In this document: piece by piece, positions 19,824-28,729 of the stretch
How positions within the stretch are numbered: the stretch's first letter is position 1
Layout: each line of letters opens with the position of its first letter
Origin: Stigmatella erecta
GTDB lineage: Bacteria; Myxococcota; Myxococcia; Myxococcales; Myxococcaceae
Direction: 5' to 3'
Length of the DNA stretch: 64,000 bases
Assembly: GCF_900111745.1 (NCBI RefSeq)
Contig: NZ_FOIJ01000001.1
Coordinates: forward strand, 372,001 to 436,000
Notes under the pieces: model-generated
What the model was told of the DNA's origin: nothing
Seen by the model: the letters and a program-made list of their open reading frames with translations, nothing else
Databases searched by the model: none
Position numbers and translations under genes: made by a program

Positions 19824-20119
19824 TACGTGCCCAACCGGAAGGACAGGGCCGTCACCTTCCCGGGCCCCAGCCGCTCATTGAGCCGTTCACACAGGGAGGC
19901 CTGCTCCCGCGACAGGGTCTGCGCCCACTCGGCGCTTTCCACGGTGACCACCAGCGTTCCTCCTTGCAGGGAGTAGGGAGAGGTGTGCTTGGCGATCTGC
20001 GCACCGACCGCCGCGGCCCAAACGGGCATCAGGGACTGACCCTTCCCGGATTCTTCGGCCAGGCGGGCCAGGAGCCGGGGCAGCAGGGCCTCCAGGGTCT
20101 TCGGTTCGTGGCGGGACAT
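19823..20119 (-). CDS. dciA: DciA (DUF721) replicative helicase loader-type protein
   Basis: A 98-residue DUF721/DciA protein: PVWAAAVGAQIAKHTSPYSL, LQGGTLVVTVESAEWAQTL and LCERLNERLGPGKV match the family core. DciA proteins interact with the DnaB helicase and act in replication initiation in bacteria lacking DnaC/DnaI-type loaders. This one is the short core form, without the variable long C-terminal extension. ATG at 20119 gives a complete domain. It reads into the CAP-domain gene with a one-base TAATG overlap, an unusual partner for a replication gene. Confidence 0.85.
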   Translation of the reverse strand: MSRHEPKTLEALLPRLLARLAEESGKGQSLMPVWAAAVGAQIAKHTSPYSLQGGTLVVTVESAEWAQTLSREQASLCERLNERLGPGKVTALSFRLGT

Positions 20120-20233
20120 GGCGGGCAAATCATCGGCCGGCTCGGGGGGGAAAGCCACTGCCGGGCCGTGTCGCGGAGCGGTTCGCCTGCTTGTAAGGTG
20201 CGGCAGTTCCCTGCCGGGAACAGGGAGCCGTCG

Positions 20234-22843
20234 ATGAGTGCACACACCCGCGCGCCGTTGCTGCTGGGCCTGCTGGGCCTGTGCCTGGCGTGGGCGGGGT
20301 GCGCCCAGGAGGACGCCGATGGCTTCGGGCCAGGCGGCGGCCACGAAGCCCCCGCTCCGAGCAGCCCCTGCTCCGTGGACGAGGACTGTCCGGATCCGGC
20401 GCTCTTCTTCTGCAACGCGGCCACCTCGCGCTGCGAGGCCTCGTGCCGGACGGCCCTGGACTGCGGCGCGGAGCGGCGGGGAACATTCGCCCTCGGCGAG
20501 TGCGACCGCAACCCGCTGGGCTGCCAGTGCGACGAGGGCAAGTGCGTGGTGGCCCTGTGCGCGGCGGATGCCGCCTGCGGCGCGCAGGTGTGCCGGGATG
20601 GCCGCTGTGTGGCCCCGCCGCCCGCCGCCCAGGCGGCCACGTGCCAGGTGACGCCCGCGTTCGCCGTGGGCCGCCAGGGCACGCAAGCGCGCTTCCACGT
20701 GGTGGTGAACGACGCCCAGGGGCAGCCCCTGGTTCCGGGCGGGGGAATTGCCTGGAAGGCCTCCAGCGAGGCGGTGAGCGGGGGCGGGGAGGGGACCGAG
20801 GCCCTCTTCACGGTGGTGACGCCGGAGCGGTCCACGGCGCGCATCGAAGCCCGGGTGGGCGGTGCGCTCTGCGCGGCCCAGCTCTCCATCCTGGCCGCCC
20901 CCGTGGAGGCCCGCGGCGTGCGCGTGGTGGTGACGGAGGAGCTGTCCGGGACACCGCTTCCGGAGGTCCTCGTGGCTGTCTCCACCGAGGAGGGACTGCT
21001 CAGCGGCACGGGCACGACGGACGCGGAGGGCGTGGCGCTCGTGTCCGCCACGGGCCGCGTGAACCTCACCGCCTTCCATCCGGAGTACGGCTACCTCACG
21101 CTGGCGAACCTGGACGCGGAGGCAGGCACCCGGGAGGTGCGCATGCCCCTGCGGCGCAACCCGCTGGAGGTTCACGGGGGCATCCAGGGCCAGTTCCAGA
21201 ACCGGCCCGTGGGCCCGTACCTCCACATGGGCCTCATCGGGCTGTCCATGCCCGGCCAGGGCGTGGAGCGGGTGGAGGCGCAGCGCCGGGGCCCCCGCGA
21301 GGCGGTGACGTTCGAGCTGAGCGGCCAGGTGCGCACGTGGGAGCTGCCCACGAACGTCACCCTGGCCACCCCCGCCACGGAGGCCCAGGTGGCGTACGTG
21401 GTGCCTGGCCTGGAAGGCGGCTGCGCCGGGGAGCCGGTGGTGGCCACCGGGGAGAACCCGGGCAGGCTCGCCCCCCGGTGCGGAATGCGCACGGCCTGGG
21501 CGCTGGCGGGGGACGTGCCCACCGCCGAGCTGCCGCCGGACCTCTTCGGCGCCTCCCAGGACACCACCCAGCTCCTCGCCCAGACCATCCCGCTGCTGCG
21601 GCACTTCCACTCCTCGGCCGTGCGGGATGTGCGCTTCCCGCTCGAGCCCCTTCCCGGCGCCCCCGAGGGCATGCCCGAGTTCCGCGACACGCGGCACTAC
21701 ACCGCCGTGAACCTGCCCGCGATGCAGATGCCGCTGGGGTTCCCGTTCGTCGTACGGGTGCCCACGCTGCCGGTGTACCGCGGGGCCTTCCTGAAGAACG
21801 CCTTCGTGGTGGGCGCCGTGGATGTGCCGGGGCGGGGCCGGGTACCCCTGGGGTTGGGGCTCGCGGTGAACGTGGCCCCCGCGGATCCCAACACGGACCT
21901 CCAGGCGGGCCTGTCCGCGCCCGGGCTCGTCGCGGTCCGCATGGCCCCCGCGCACCACGGCCTGGAGGGCCAGCCCTACCGGCTGATCGTCCTGGCCAGC
22001 ACCCACGCGGCCACGCTGGAAGCGCCGGTGGGCCAAGCCGTGAGCGCCGTGGTGGAGCCCCTCGCCGCCCCGCTGTTCGATCCCCGGGGCAGCACTCCCG
22101 TCACGCTCTCCAGCGGCTTCCTGCCCATCCCGGACGGGGCCCGCTACAACTTCGAGCCGGGGCCCTCCGGCATGCTCCAGGGCCGCCAGTTCTGGTTCAC
22201 GAACGGCTCGGGCCGCGTGGGCACGCTGCTCCGGGTGAGCTTCACCAACCGGTTCGGCCGCCAGTGGACGGTGCTGTACGAGCCCTCGCTGGAGACGCCC
22301 TCCGTGCGGCTGCCGGTGCCGCCCGCGCCCTTCGAGGACCGGACCTACTTTGGCGACCTCACCGGGACGCGCTCCCTGCTCTGGGTGCAGGCGCTCGCGG
22401 TGCGCGCGCCCGACGGCAAGCGCCTGAGCCTGGCGATGCTCGCAGAGGGACAGGCGGCGTCCCTGGCCGAGCTGGATGCGTTCACACGGGCCTTCGCCGT
22501 GCTCGACTACCGCCGCCCGGAGCTCACCTGGCTCACCCCGGAGGCGGACGGGCAGAGCGTGCCGCGAGGCGCCACCGTCCGCGTGCGCACCACCGGCTTC
22601 CTCCTGGGCCCGGCCCCGGAGGGCGAGGGCTTCGTGCAGCTCTCCTTCGTGGGCGGCGAGGGCTGCGAGGGCCTGACGGTGCGGGGCGAGCGAAACGCCG
22701 CCCAGGGCCCCGGGGATGTGGAGCTGCGCTTGCCCGCCGGGTGCTCGGGAAGCGACGTGGCCCTCACGGCGACGCTGGTGGATTCGAGCGGGCTGCCCCT
22801 TCGTCCGCCAGTGGCCTACACGCGCCGGCTTCACATCCTTTGA
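20234..22843 (+). CDS. large exported lipoprotein with Cys-rich N-terminus and carboxypeptidase-regulatory-like domain
   Basis: An 869-residue predicted lipoprotein: signal sequence with lipobox WAGC, then ~110 residues with many cysteines (CSVDEDCPDPALFFC ... CEASC) of the type seen in myxobacterial surface lipoproteins. Next come an Ig-like region and a carboxypeptidase-regulatory-like fold (VTEELSGTPLPEVLVAVSTEEGLL). The rest is beta-rich and unrecognised. ATG at 20234 follows AGGGAG. Expected location is the outer membrane or cell surface. It stands alone between dciA (divergent) and the diguanylate cyclase. Confidence 0.82.
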   Translation: MSAHTRAPLLLGLLGLCLAWAGCAQEDADGFGPGGGHEAPAPSSPCSVDEDCPDPALFFCNAATSRCEASCRTALDCGAERRGTFALGECDRNPLGCQCDEGKCVVALCAADAACGAQVCRDGRCVAPPPAAQAATCQVTPAFAVGRQGTQARFHVVVNDAQGQPLVPGGGIAWKASSEAVSGGGEGTEALFTVVTPERSTARIEARVGGALCAAQLSILAAPVEARGVRVVVTEELSGTPLPEVLVAVSTEEGLLSGTGTTDAEGVALVSATGRVNLTAFHPEYGYLTLANLDAEAGTREVRMPLRRNPLEVHGGIQGQFQNRPVGPYLHMGLIGLSMPGQGVERVEAQRRGPREAVTFELSGQVRTWELPTNVTLATPATEAQVAYVVPGLEGGCAGEPVVATGENPGRLAPRCGMRTAWALAGDVPTAELPPDLFGASQDTTQLLAQTIPLLRHFHSSAVRDVRFPLEPLPGAPEGMPEFRDTRHYTAVNLPAMQMPLGFPFVVRVPTLPVYRGAFLKNAFVVGAVDVPGRGRVPLGLGLAVNVAPADPNTDLQAGLSAPGLVAVRMAPAHHGLEGQPYRLIVLASTHAATLEAPVGQAVSAVVEPLAAPLFDPRGSTPVTLSSGFLPIPDGARYNFEPGPSGMLQGRQFWFTNGSGRVGTLLRVSFTNRFGRQWTVLYEPSLETPSVRLPVPPAPFEDRTYFGDLTGTRSLLWVQALAVRAPDGKRLSLAMLAEGQAASLAELDAFTRAFAVLDYRRPELTWLTPEADGQSVPRGATVRVRTTGFLLGPAPEGEGFVQLSFVGGEGCEGLTVRGERNAAQGPGDVELRLPAGCSGSDVALTATLVDSSGLPLRPPVAYTRRLHIL

Positions 22844-22897
22844 ATCTTTCCAAAGCTTCCCCCAGGCAGAGGGCGGATGCAGGGCCTCGGCTGGCTT

Positions 22898-22912
22898 TCT
22901 CGAATTTCGAGA
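22898..22912. promoter_or_regulatory. dyad upstream of the FHA-GGDEF gene
   Basis: TCTCGA (22898-22903) and TCGAGA (22907-22912) form a perfect 6-base inverted repeat with a 3-base centre, 19 bases before the start codon of the diguanylate cyclase. AT content is locally raised. Could be an operator over the promoter/leader. Confidence 0.3.
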
Positions 22913-22930
22913 TGATACCCTTGCACCGGT

Positions 22931-23809
22931 ATGGCGCAGAGAGAGACCGTCATCACGCTCATCTCGAAGATCTCCGACCGTCCGGTGAACCTGGACGCGG
23001 CGCTCGTCGTCATCTACGGCTTGGATCTGGGGCGGAAGTACGACTTGTCCCGGAACGAGATTTTCATCGGCCGGTCCTCCAAATCGGACATCTCGTTGGA
23101 TCAGGAGTCGGTGAGCCGCACGCACGCGCGCATCACCAACACCGTCAAGGGCGTCCACATTGAGGACCAGGGCTCCACCAACGGCACGTTCGTCAATGAT
23201 CATCCGGTGATGAGCCCCCAGGAGCTGCGCAACGGGGACCTGGTGAAGATCGGCCGGACGATCTTCAAGTTCATCGCGGGCGGGAACATCGAGGCGGCCT
23301 ACCACGATGAAATCTACCGGCTCACGACGATGGACGGGCTGACCCAGGTCCACAACCGCCGCTACTTTGACGAGCAGCTCGACCGCGAAGTCTCCCGCAG
23401 CCGGCGCTACGAGCGGGCCCTGTCGCTGGTGATGTTCGACGTGGACCACTTCAAGCACATCAACGACAAGCGGGGGCACCTGGCCGGGGACTACGTGCTC
23501 AAGCAGCTGGCCTCCGCGGTGCGCGTGAACATCCGCCGGGAGGATGTCTTCGCCCGCTACGGGGGCGAGGAGTTCGGCATCCTCCTGCCAGAGGTGGATG
23601 CCAAGGGCACCCGGCTGTTCGCGGAGAAGGTGCGCCAGAAGGTGGAGCAGACGCACTTCACGTTCGACAAGCACCCCATCCCGGTGACGATCTCACTGGG
23701 CTTCGCCCTCCTGCTGCCGGAGCACCGCGAGCCGGGAGATCTGGTGCGCGCGGCGGACGAGAAGCTCTACGAGGCCAAGAACAAGGGCCGCAACCGCGTC
23801 TGCGGTTGA
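22931..23809 (+). CDS. FHA-GGDEF diguanylate cyclase
   Basis: Makes the second messenger c-di-GMP from two GTP. 292 aa: an FHA phosphothreonine-binding domain (~20-115: GRSSKSDISLDQESVSRTHARI, GSTNGTFVN) and a C-terminal GGDEF domain with active-site GGEEF (211-215) and an upstream product-inhibition site RRED five residues before it. No transmembrane segment, so it is probably cytoplasmic and directed by binding a phosphoprotein, such as a Ser/Thr kinase target. Ser/Thr kinases occur elsewhere in the window, but no direct link can be shown. ATG at 22931. Confidence 0.95.
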   Translation: MAQRETVITLISKISDRPVNLDAALVVIYGLDLGRKYDLSRNEIFIGRSSKSDISLDQESVSRTHARITNTVKGVHIEDQGSTNGTFVNDHPVMSPQELRNGDLVKIGRTIFKFIAGGNIEAAYHDEIYRLTTMDGLTQVHNRRYFDEQLDREVSRSRRYERALSLVMFDVDHFKHINDKRGHLAGDYVLKQLASAVRVNIRREDVFARYGGEEFGILLPEVDAKGTRLFAEKVRQKVEQTHFTFDKHPIPVTISLGFALLLPEHREPGDLVRAADEKLYEAKNKGRNRVCG

Positions 23810-23833
23810 GGCCCCCCTGGCCCGGCCCGCCGC

Positions 23834-25579
23834 TCAGCCCGCGAAGACGGAGCGGCGCTCGCGCAGCAGCGCCTGGAGCATGCCCTGGATGGACTCGCGG
23901 GTGCGCTCGGTCAGCCGCTGCACCTCGGCCAGATCATTGGCGGCATCCTGGCTCAGGCCCTCCATGCTGATGGGCTCACCGAAGCGCAGCGTCCACTTGG
24001 CGGGCAGCGGCAGGGGCCCCGTCAGCGGCAGGTACGGCACCCCCAGGAAGCCCGCGGGGATGCGGCCCAGCAAGGGCGAGGTCTCCTCGGAGCCGACGAT
24101 GGCCACCGGGATGATGGGGGCCCCGGTGCGCAGCGCGAGCTTGACGAAGCCGCCCCGGCCGAAGCGCTTGAGCTGGTAGCGCTGGGCGAACGGCTTGCTC
24201 AGCCCCTGGTAGCCCTCGGGGAACACGAGCACCGGCCGCTGCTCGTCCAGCAGCCGCAGCGCGTTCTCGGGGCAGGCGCGCACGGCGCCCAGCCGGTTGA
24301 AGATCGTCCCCAGCACGGGCGCGTGGAAGATCTGATCCTCCACCAGCCAGCGCGGCTCCCGCAGCTCCGGGCGCTCCCGTAGGATGGCCTGAGTGACGAC
24401 CAGCCCATCGAAGGGCAGGGCGCCGGAGTGGTTGGCCACGAGGATGGCGCCCCCCGCGGGGATCATGTCCACGCTCTGCAGCGTGACGCGCCAGTAGCGC
24501 TCGTAGAGGAAGTCCAGCAGGGGCTGGAGCTCCGACACCAGCTCCGGATCCCGCCCGTACTCATCCAGGGACGTGCTGCCATGGGTCCCCAGCCCCGCGC
24601 GCAGGGTGTTCACCACCCCGTGCGCGGCCTCCAGCGTCCGGCCCATCGAGGCGCTCGACAGCGCCTGGAAGACAATCTCCTTGGCCAGGGCGAACACGCT
24701 GCCCGGCGGCGGCGTGGCGGTCACCTGCTCGGCCTGGAGCTGCTCCGGGGAGAAGGACTCCTCCTGCGCCGCCTCGGGCTCCTCCGGGGCGGGCACCAGG
24801 GACAGCGGGGCCTTCCGCGCGGGCGGGAACTCATCCTGCGACGGGTCGGGTACCTCCTCGGGGGTGTCCTCCGCCTCGGCGCTGGGCAGCGCGGAGGGGC
24901 CCGCGACGTCCCGCGTTTCCTCCTCCTCCTGCCCGCCTGGGGCCTGGGCCGAGAGGGCCACGCCCAGGACCGCCTCCGCGGTGGCTTCCGCGGCCTCGGC
25001 GACCACGGCGGTGGCCAGCTCCCGGTTCCACGTGGCCTCCAGCGAGTTGGGCGCCGGGGCCGTTCCCTCCAGGGCCTGCTGCGCCCCGAGCGTGAGCAGG
25101 GTGGCCACGGCGGTCTCCGCGGCGGCCTCGGCGGCGGCCTGGGTGGCCTCGAGGGCGGGGGCGGTGGCCATCACCCCATCCACCTCCCGCTCCCGCGCGG
25201 CCCGGGCCGCCACGGCCTTCTGGGACGCGGCCACCTCGGGGAGGGGCTCGGCCAGGGGACGGCGGGGGACCTCGGGGGACGCGGGCTCCCTCAACCGCGG
25301 GAGCATCTGCTGCGCGGGGGCGGACGTCCGGGCCGGTTTGCGCTCCCGGGGAGGCTTCGCGGCCTTGGGCGCGGCCTTGGGAGGCTTCGCGGCCTTGGGC
25401 GCGGCCGCCTTGGCAGGGGCGGCCTTCTTCGCCGTCCCCGGGGCTTTGCTCCGGGGCGAAGCGGCTTTCTTGGACGCGGCCGCCTTGGGAGCCTCCGCGG
25501 CGGGGGATTGGGGCTCGGTGGAACGCTGCGCGGCACCGCGCTGAAACGGATCGTTCCCGAGCACACCCTTGGTGGCCAT
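23834..25579 (-). CDS. lysophospholipid-type acyltransferase with a long Ala/Pro/Lys-rich N-terminus
   Basis: A 581-residue protein. The C-terminal ~220 residues are a PlsC-like acyltransferase: VANHSGALPFDG (His384 and Asp391 of the NHxGxxPxD-type motif), the LVFPEGYQG block and a VAIVGSEETSP block. This would acylate a (lyso)phospholipid or glycolipid at the membrane. The first ~340 residues are low complexity; residues ~28-85 are repeats of Ala, Pro and Lys (KAAASKKAAS, PKAAKPPKAAPKAAK), like a eukaryotic histone H1 tail. Such a tail on an acyltransferase is odd. It starts 3 bases after the epimerase stop, so they form an operon. Confidence 0.85.
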   Translation of the reverse strand: MATKGVLGNDPFQRGAAQRSTEPQSPAAEAPKAAASKKAASPRSKAPGTAKKAAPAKAAAPKAAKPPKAAPKAAKPPRERKPARTSAPAQQMLPRLREPASPEVPRRPLAEPLPEVAASQKAVAARAAREREVDGVMATAPALEATQAAAEAAAETAVATLLTLGAQQALEGTAPAPNSLEATWNRELATAVVAEAAEATAEAVLGVALSAQAPGGQEEEETRDVAGPSALPSAEAEDTPEEVPDPSQDEFPPARKAPLSLVPAPEEPEAAQEESFSPEQLQAEQVTATPPPGSVFALAKEIVFQALSSASMGRTLEAAHGVVNTLRAGLGTHGSTSLDEYGRDPELVSELQPLLDFLYERYWRVTLQSVDMIPAGGAILVANHSGALPFDGLVVTQAILRERPELREPRWLVEDQIFHAPVLGTIFNRLGAVRACPENALRLLDEQRPVLVFPEGYQGLSKPFAQRYQLKRFGRGGFVKLALRTGAPIIPVAIVGSEETSPLLGRIPAGFLGVPYLPLTGPLPLPAKWTLRFGEPISMEGLSQDAANDLAEVQRLTERTRESIQGMLQALLRERRSVFAG

Positions 25580-25582
25580 GAC

Positions 25583-26545
25583 TCAGCTCCTCCTCAGCGC
25601 CGCGGCGGCGTCCCGGGCGTGATGGATGGGGATGAAATTGAGCTCGTTCTCGGCGCGCTCGCCGTCCGCGACCAAGCTGTAATGAATGTAGTCGAGCAGG
25701 GCGATCGGCAATCCCGAGGCCCCGACGGCATCCATCACGTGCAAGGCCGTCCGGAACAGGGGCCCCGGCACGGGCAGTGGCCGGGCTCCCGCCTGGTAGA
25801 CCAGGCCAGAGAGCGGCAGCACGCCCTGGCCCACGATGTTGAACTCCCCCGAGGCATCCGCCGTGAGCGCCAGGTGCAGCGCCCGCGCGGCATCGTCCTC
25901 GTGGACGGCCTGCCAGAGCGGATCAAACCCCATGAGGGTGGGCACCACGGAGCGGCGGAGCATGCGGGTGGCAGGGTTGTCCACCGAGGGGCCGAGCACG
26001 GGGGCAAAGCGCAGCACGAGCACGCGCGTGGCCGGGTGGCGCTCGCGGAAGGCGCGCACCTGGCCCTCGACCTCCACCTTGTCGGTGACGAAGCGGCTCA
26101 GGGGGCAGCCGCTGAGCGGCGCCTCCTCGCGCAGCAGGGCGGGGTGCTGGCCCCGGGCGCCGTAGACGGCGGTGAGCGAGGGCACCACCAGCCGGGGCAC
26201 CCGCACGCGGCCCGCGGCGGCCAGGACATTGATGGTGCCAGCCACCTCCAGCTCGTGCGCCACCGAGCCGTTGGTCATGGGCCCGAAGGGGAAGGCGAGG
26301 TGGTAGAGCGCGTCCACGGGGTGGTCGGACAGGGCGTCGGTCAGCTCGCTCTCGGCGTCGTGGCGCGTGAGGTCCACCCGGTGAAACTCCACCTTGGTGC
26401 CTCCCGGGTTGGCCACATCCAGGACCAGCACGCTCTGCACGGCGGAGTCCGCTTCGAGCCGTGGCAGCAGCAGCTTGCCAAAATCCCCACTGGCGCCGGT
26501 GACGGCGACGCGCAGCCCCCTCTTTCCTGCCTGGGTCGCATCCAT
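25583..26545 (-). CDS. NAD-dependent epimerase/SDR-like protein with altered active site
   Basis: Rossmann-fold extended-SDR protein, 320 aa. The N-terminus has VAVTGASGDFGKLLLPRL (the TGxxGxxG-type cofactor loop), then a DVANP acidic end of beta2 and the VYGARG segment. The catalytic YxxxK position reads F152-VTD-K156, so the catalytic tyrosine is phenylalanine. It may still bind NAD(P) but is unlikely to be a classical dehydratase or epimerase. Immediately followed by the acyltransferase gene with 3 bases between. Confidence 0.83.
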   Translation of the reverse strand: MDATQAGKRGLRVAVTGASGDFGKLLLPRLEADSAVQSVLVLDVANPGGTKVEFHRVDLTRHDAESELTDALSDHPVDALYHLAFPFGPMTNGSVAHELEVAGTINVLAAAGRVRVPRLVVPSLTAVYGARGQHPALLREEAPLSGCPLSRFVTDKVEVEGQVRAFRERHPATRVLVLRFAPVLGPSVDNPATRMLRRSVVPTLMGFDPLWQAVHEDDAARALHLALTADASGEFNIVGQGVLPLSGLVYQAGARPLPVPGPLFRTALHVMDAVGASGLPIALLDYIHYSLVADGERAENELNFIPIHHARDAAAALRRS

Positions 26546-26663
26546 TCCGGGGCAAAGGTGTTAGCCCAACCGGCGGCGGATTGTCAGCCTTTCCCGCAAA
26601 GAAAGGGGTCCAACGCACTGGGTGTTGCGAGCCATGTCCTACCCTGAGAGGCTGCATCGCACC

Positions 26664-28472
26664 ATGGCCCGCATCGCCCGACTTCGTGACGACCTCATCA
26701 ACAAGATCGCCGCCGGCGAGGTGGTGGAGCGCCCCGCCTCGGTGGTGAAGGAGCTGGTGGAGAACGCCCTGGATGCGGGGGCCCGCACCGTCCAGGTGGC
26801 GCTGGAGGGCGGCGGCTTGCAGCGCATCGTCGTGTCCGATGATGGACATGGCATGGGGCGCGAGGACGCGGTGCTGTGCCTGGAGCGCCACGCCACCAGC
26901 AAGCTGCGCGAGCTGGACGACCTGGAGAACCTCGCCAGCAAGGGCTTCCGGGGCGAGGCGCTGCCGGCCATCGCCGCCGTGTCGCGCTTCACCCTGCATA
27001 CGGCCGAGCCCGATGCGGAGGTGGGCACGCGGGTGACGGTGGAGGGCGGGGCGGGGATGCACGTGGAGGAGGCCCCGCCGCGCGTGGGCACCGTCATGAC
27101 GGTGGAGGACCTCTTCTACAACACGCCCGCGCGGCTGAAGTTCATGCGCCGGGGGGAGACGGAGCTGAAGCACGTGGAGGAGGCCGTCATCCGGATCGCC
27201 CTGGCGCACCCGGAGGTGTCCTTCCTGGTGGAGCACGGAGGGCTGCCGCTGTTCACCAGCCCCGCGTGCCCGGAGGACCCCACCGAGCGCATCGCCGCGG
27301 CGCTCGGCACGGACGTCCACCCGCACCTGTTCCCCGTGGAGGAGCGGCGGCTGGGGCTGAGCGTCACCGGCCACATCGCCTCCCCGGAGTACACCCTGCC
27401 CACCGCCCGGGGCATCTACACCTTCGTCAACCACCGCTACGTGCGGGACCGGGGCCTCATCGGCGCCATCCAGCGCGGCTACCAGGAGTACCTGCCCTCG
27501 GGCCGCCAGCCGCTCGTGGTGCTCTTCATCGACGTGGAGCCCCACGCGGTGGACGTGAACGTGCACCCGCAGAAGATGGAGGTGCGCTTCGCGGACTCGC
27601 GCGGCGTGTACGACGCGGTGCTGGCCGCCGTCGTCCGCACCATCCGGGCCGCGCCCTGGCTGGGCCCCACGCCCCCAGGGGAGGCGGACCCCCGGCGCCA
27701 GGCGGCCCACTATGCCCAGGCGGTGGAGCGCTTCCTCACCCGGGCCCAGGAGGCCACCTGGGGCGCCCCCTTGCCACTGCCCTCCGCCGCGGATGCGCCC
27801 ACGCCGCTCGCCCTGGTGCCCGCCGCGCCGGTGCCCATGAGCCGCGCCCCCGCCTTCGGCCAGGCGCTGCCCCAGCTCAACGAGGCCCCACCGCCGGGGT
27901 ACTTCGCGGCGCTGCGGCCCCTGGGGACGCTGGGCGCGCGCTTCCAGGTCTGCGAGGGGCCCGGCGGCACGCTGGTGGTGCTGGATCCCCACGCGGCCTT
28001 CGAGCGCGTCCGGCTGATGGGCTTCTGCCGCATCCTGGAGGAGGGCAAAACGCCGCCCCCCTCGCTCTTCGGCACCACCGTGGAGCTGCCCGTGCCCGCG
28101 GCCCGGGCCCTGGTGGGCGGACGCGAGGCCCTGGCGCGGCTGGGCATCGACGCGGAGCCCTTTGGCGGAACGAGCTTCGCGCTCAAGGCGGTGCCCCCCG
28201 GCCTGGAGGGCGCCGACCCCCGCGCGCTGCTGGAGGCGCTGGCCCAGGCGCTGCCGCCGGCCGGGACGCCCCCCGACGCGGTGGGCCTGGCCGAGGCGCT
28301 GCGGGTGATGGCCTGCCATGCGGCCCAGACCGCCCCGGAGAAGCTCTCCGACGCCCAGCTGCGCGCCTTGCTGGAGGAGCTGGACACGGCGGACTTCCAC
28401 CCCACGTGCCGCCACGGCACCGTGGTGGTGCTGGAGATGCCCCTGCTCGAGCTGGAGCGCCGCGCCCGCTGA
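26664..28472 (+). CDS. mutL: DNA mismatch repair protein MutL
   Basis: GHKL-family ATPase coordinating mismatch repair with MutS. The 602-residue length is standard. N-terminal motifs: NKIAAGEVVERPASVVKELVENALDAGA, DDGHGM, RHATSKL, GFRGEALPAIAAV and NTPARLKF. The C-terminal dimerisation domain carries DPHAAFERV, close to but not matching the endonuclease motif (DQHAxxExxxxE: Q is P and the last E is M), plus a changed zinc-motif region (CRHGTV where CPHGRP is usual). ATG at 26664 is the normal MutL start; an upstream GTG (26622) would add 14 atypical residues. Confidence 0.96.
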   Translation: MARIARLRDDLINKIAAGEVVERPASVVKELVENALDAGARTVQVALEGGGLQRIVVSDDGHGMGREDAVLCLERHATSKLRELDDLENLASKGFRGEALPAIAAVSRFTLHTAEPDAEVGTRVTVEGGAGMHVEEAPPRVGTVMTVEDLFYNTPARLKFMRRGETELKHVEEAVIRIALAHPEVSFLVEHGGLPLFTSPACPEDPTERIAAALGTDVHPHLFPVEERRLGLSVTGHIASPEYTLPTARGIYTFVNHRYVRDRGLIGAIQRGYQEYLPSGRQPLVVLFIDVEPHAVDVNVHPQKMEVRFADSRGVYDAVLAAVVRTIRAAPWLGPTPPGEADPRRQAAHYAQAVERFLTRAQEATWGAPLPLPSAADAPTPLALVPAAPVPMSRAPAFGQALPQLNEAPPPGYFAALRPLGTLGARFQVCEGPGGTLVVLDPHAAFERVRLMGFCRILEEGKTPPPSLFGTTVELPVPAARALVGGREALARLGIDAEPFGGTSFALKAVPPGLEGADPRALLEALAQALPPAGTPPDAVGLAEALRVMACHAAQTAPEKLSDAQLRALLEELDTADFHPTCRHGTVVVLEMPLLELERRAR

Positions 28473-28573
28473 AGCCCGCCCCGTGCCGCACCCGGCCATA
28501 AAATTGACGCTCCAAGGGTCACTGTTACGGTGCGCCACATTCCTGTAGCGCGGGTGGAAACGAGGACGGATGC

Positions 28574-28729
28574 ATGCGCGGTGTCATCACCCTCCGGGAC
28601 GTGCTGGTGAACCTCGGCGTCGTGCTGCGGGAGTTCGGCGCGCTGTGCGTGGTGCGGTGCCTGCTCGCCTCGGTGCGCCGCCAACGCACGACCTTCCTCG
28701 ACATCGCCGTGCGCGGAAAGGGCCCCTGA
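28574..28729 (+). CDS. small protein, 51 aa, translationally coupled to an outer-membrane protein gene
   Basis: ATG at 28574, preceded by GAGGAC, opens a 51-codon frame. The product begins MRGVITLRDVLVNL, continues with LREFGALCVVRC and ends DIAVRGKGP. The stop codon TGA (28727-28729) overlaps the ATG of the next gene by one base (TGATG), the classical arrangement for coupled translation. It has an amphipathic, moderately hydrophobic helix and no signal peptide. I do not recognise a family. The tight coupling makes a real gene likely, though an upstream leader peptide for the next gene is an alternative. Confidence 0.55.
   Translation: MRGVITLRDVLVNLGVVLREFGALCVVRCLLASVRRQRTTFLDIAVRGKGP

Noticed and set aside
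19823-23674. Very long minus-strand open frame (over 1200 codons) opposite the large lipoprotein and diguanylate cyclase genes
   Set aside because: It is a GC-bias shadow: composition is extreme in Arg/His/Ala/Gly, no domains, and the plus-strand genes have recognisable domains. Only its 3' end contains the real dciA frame.
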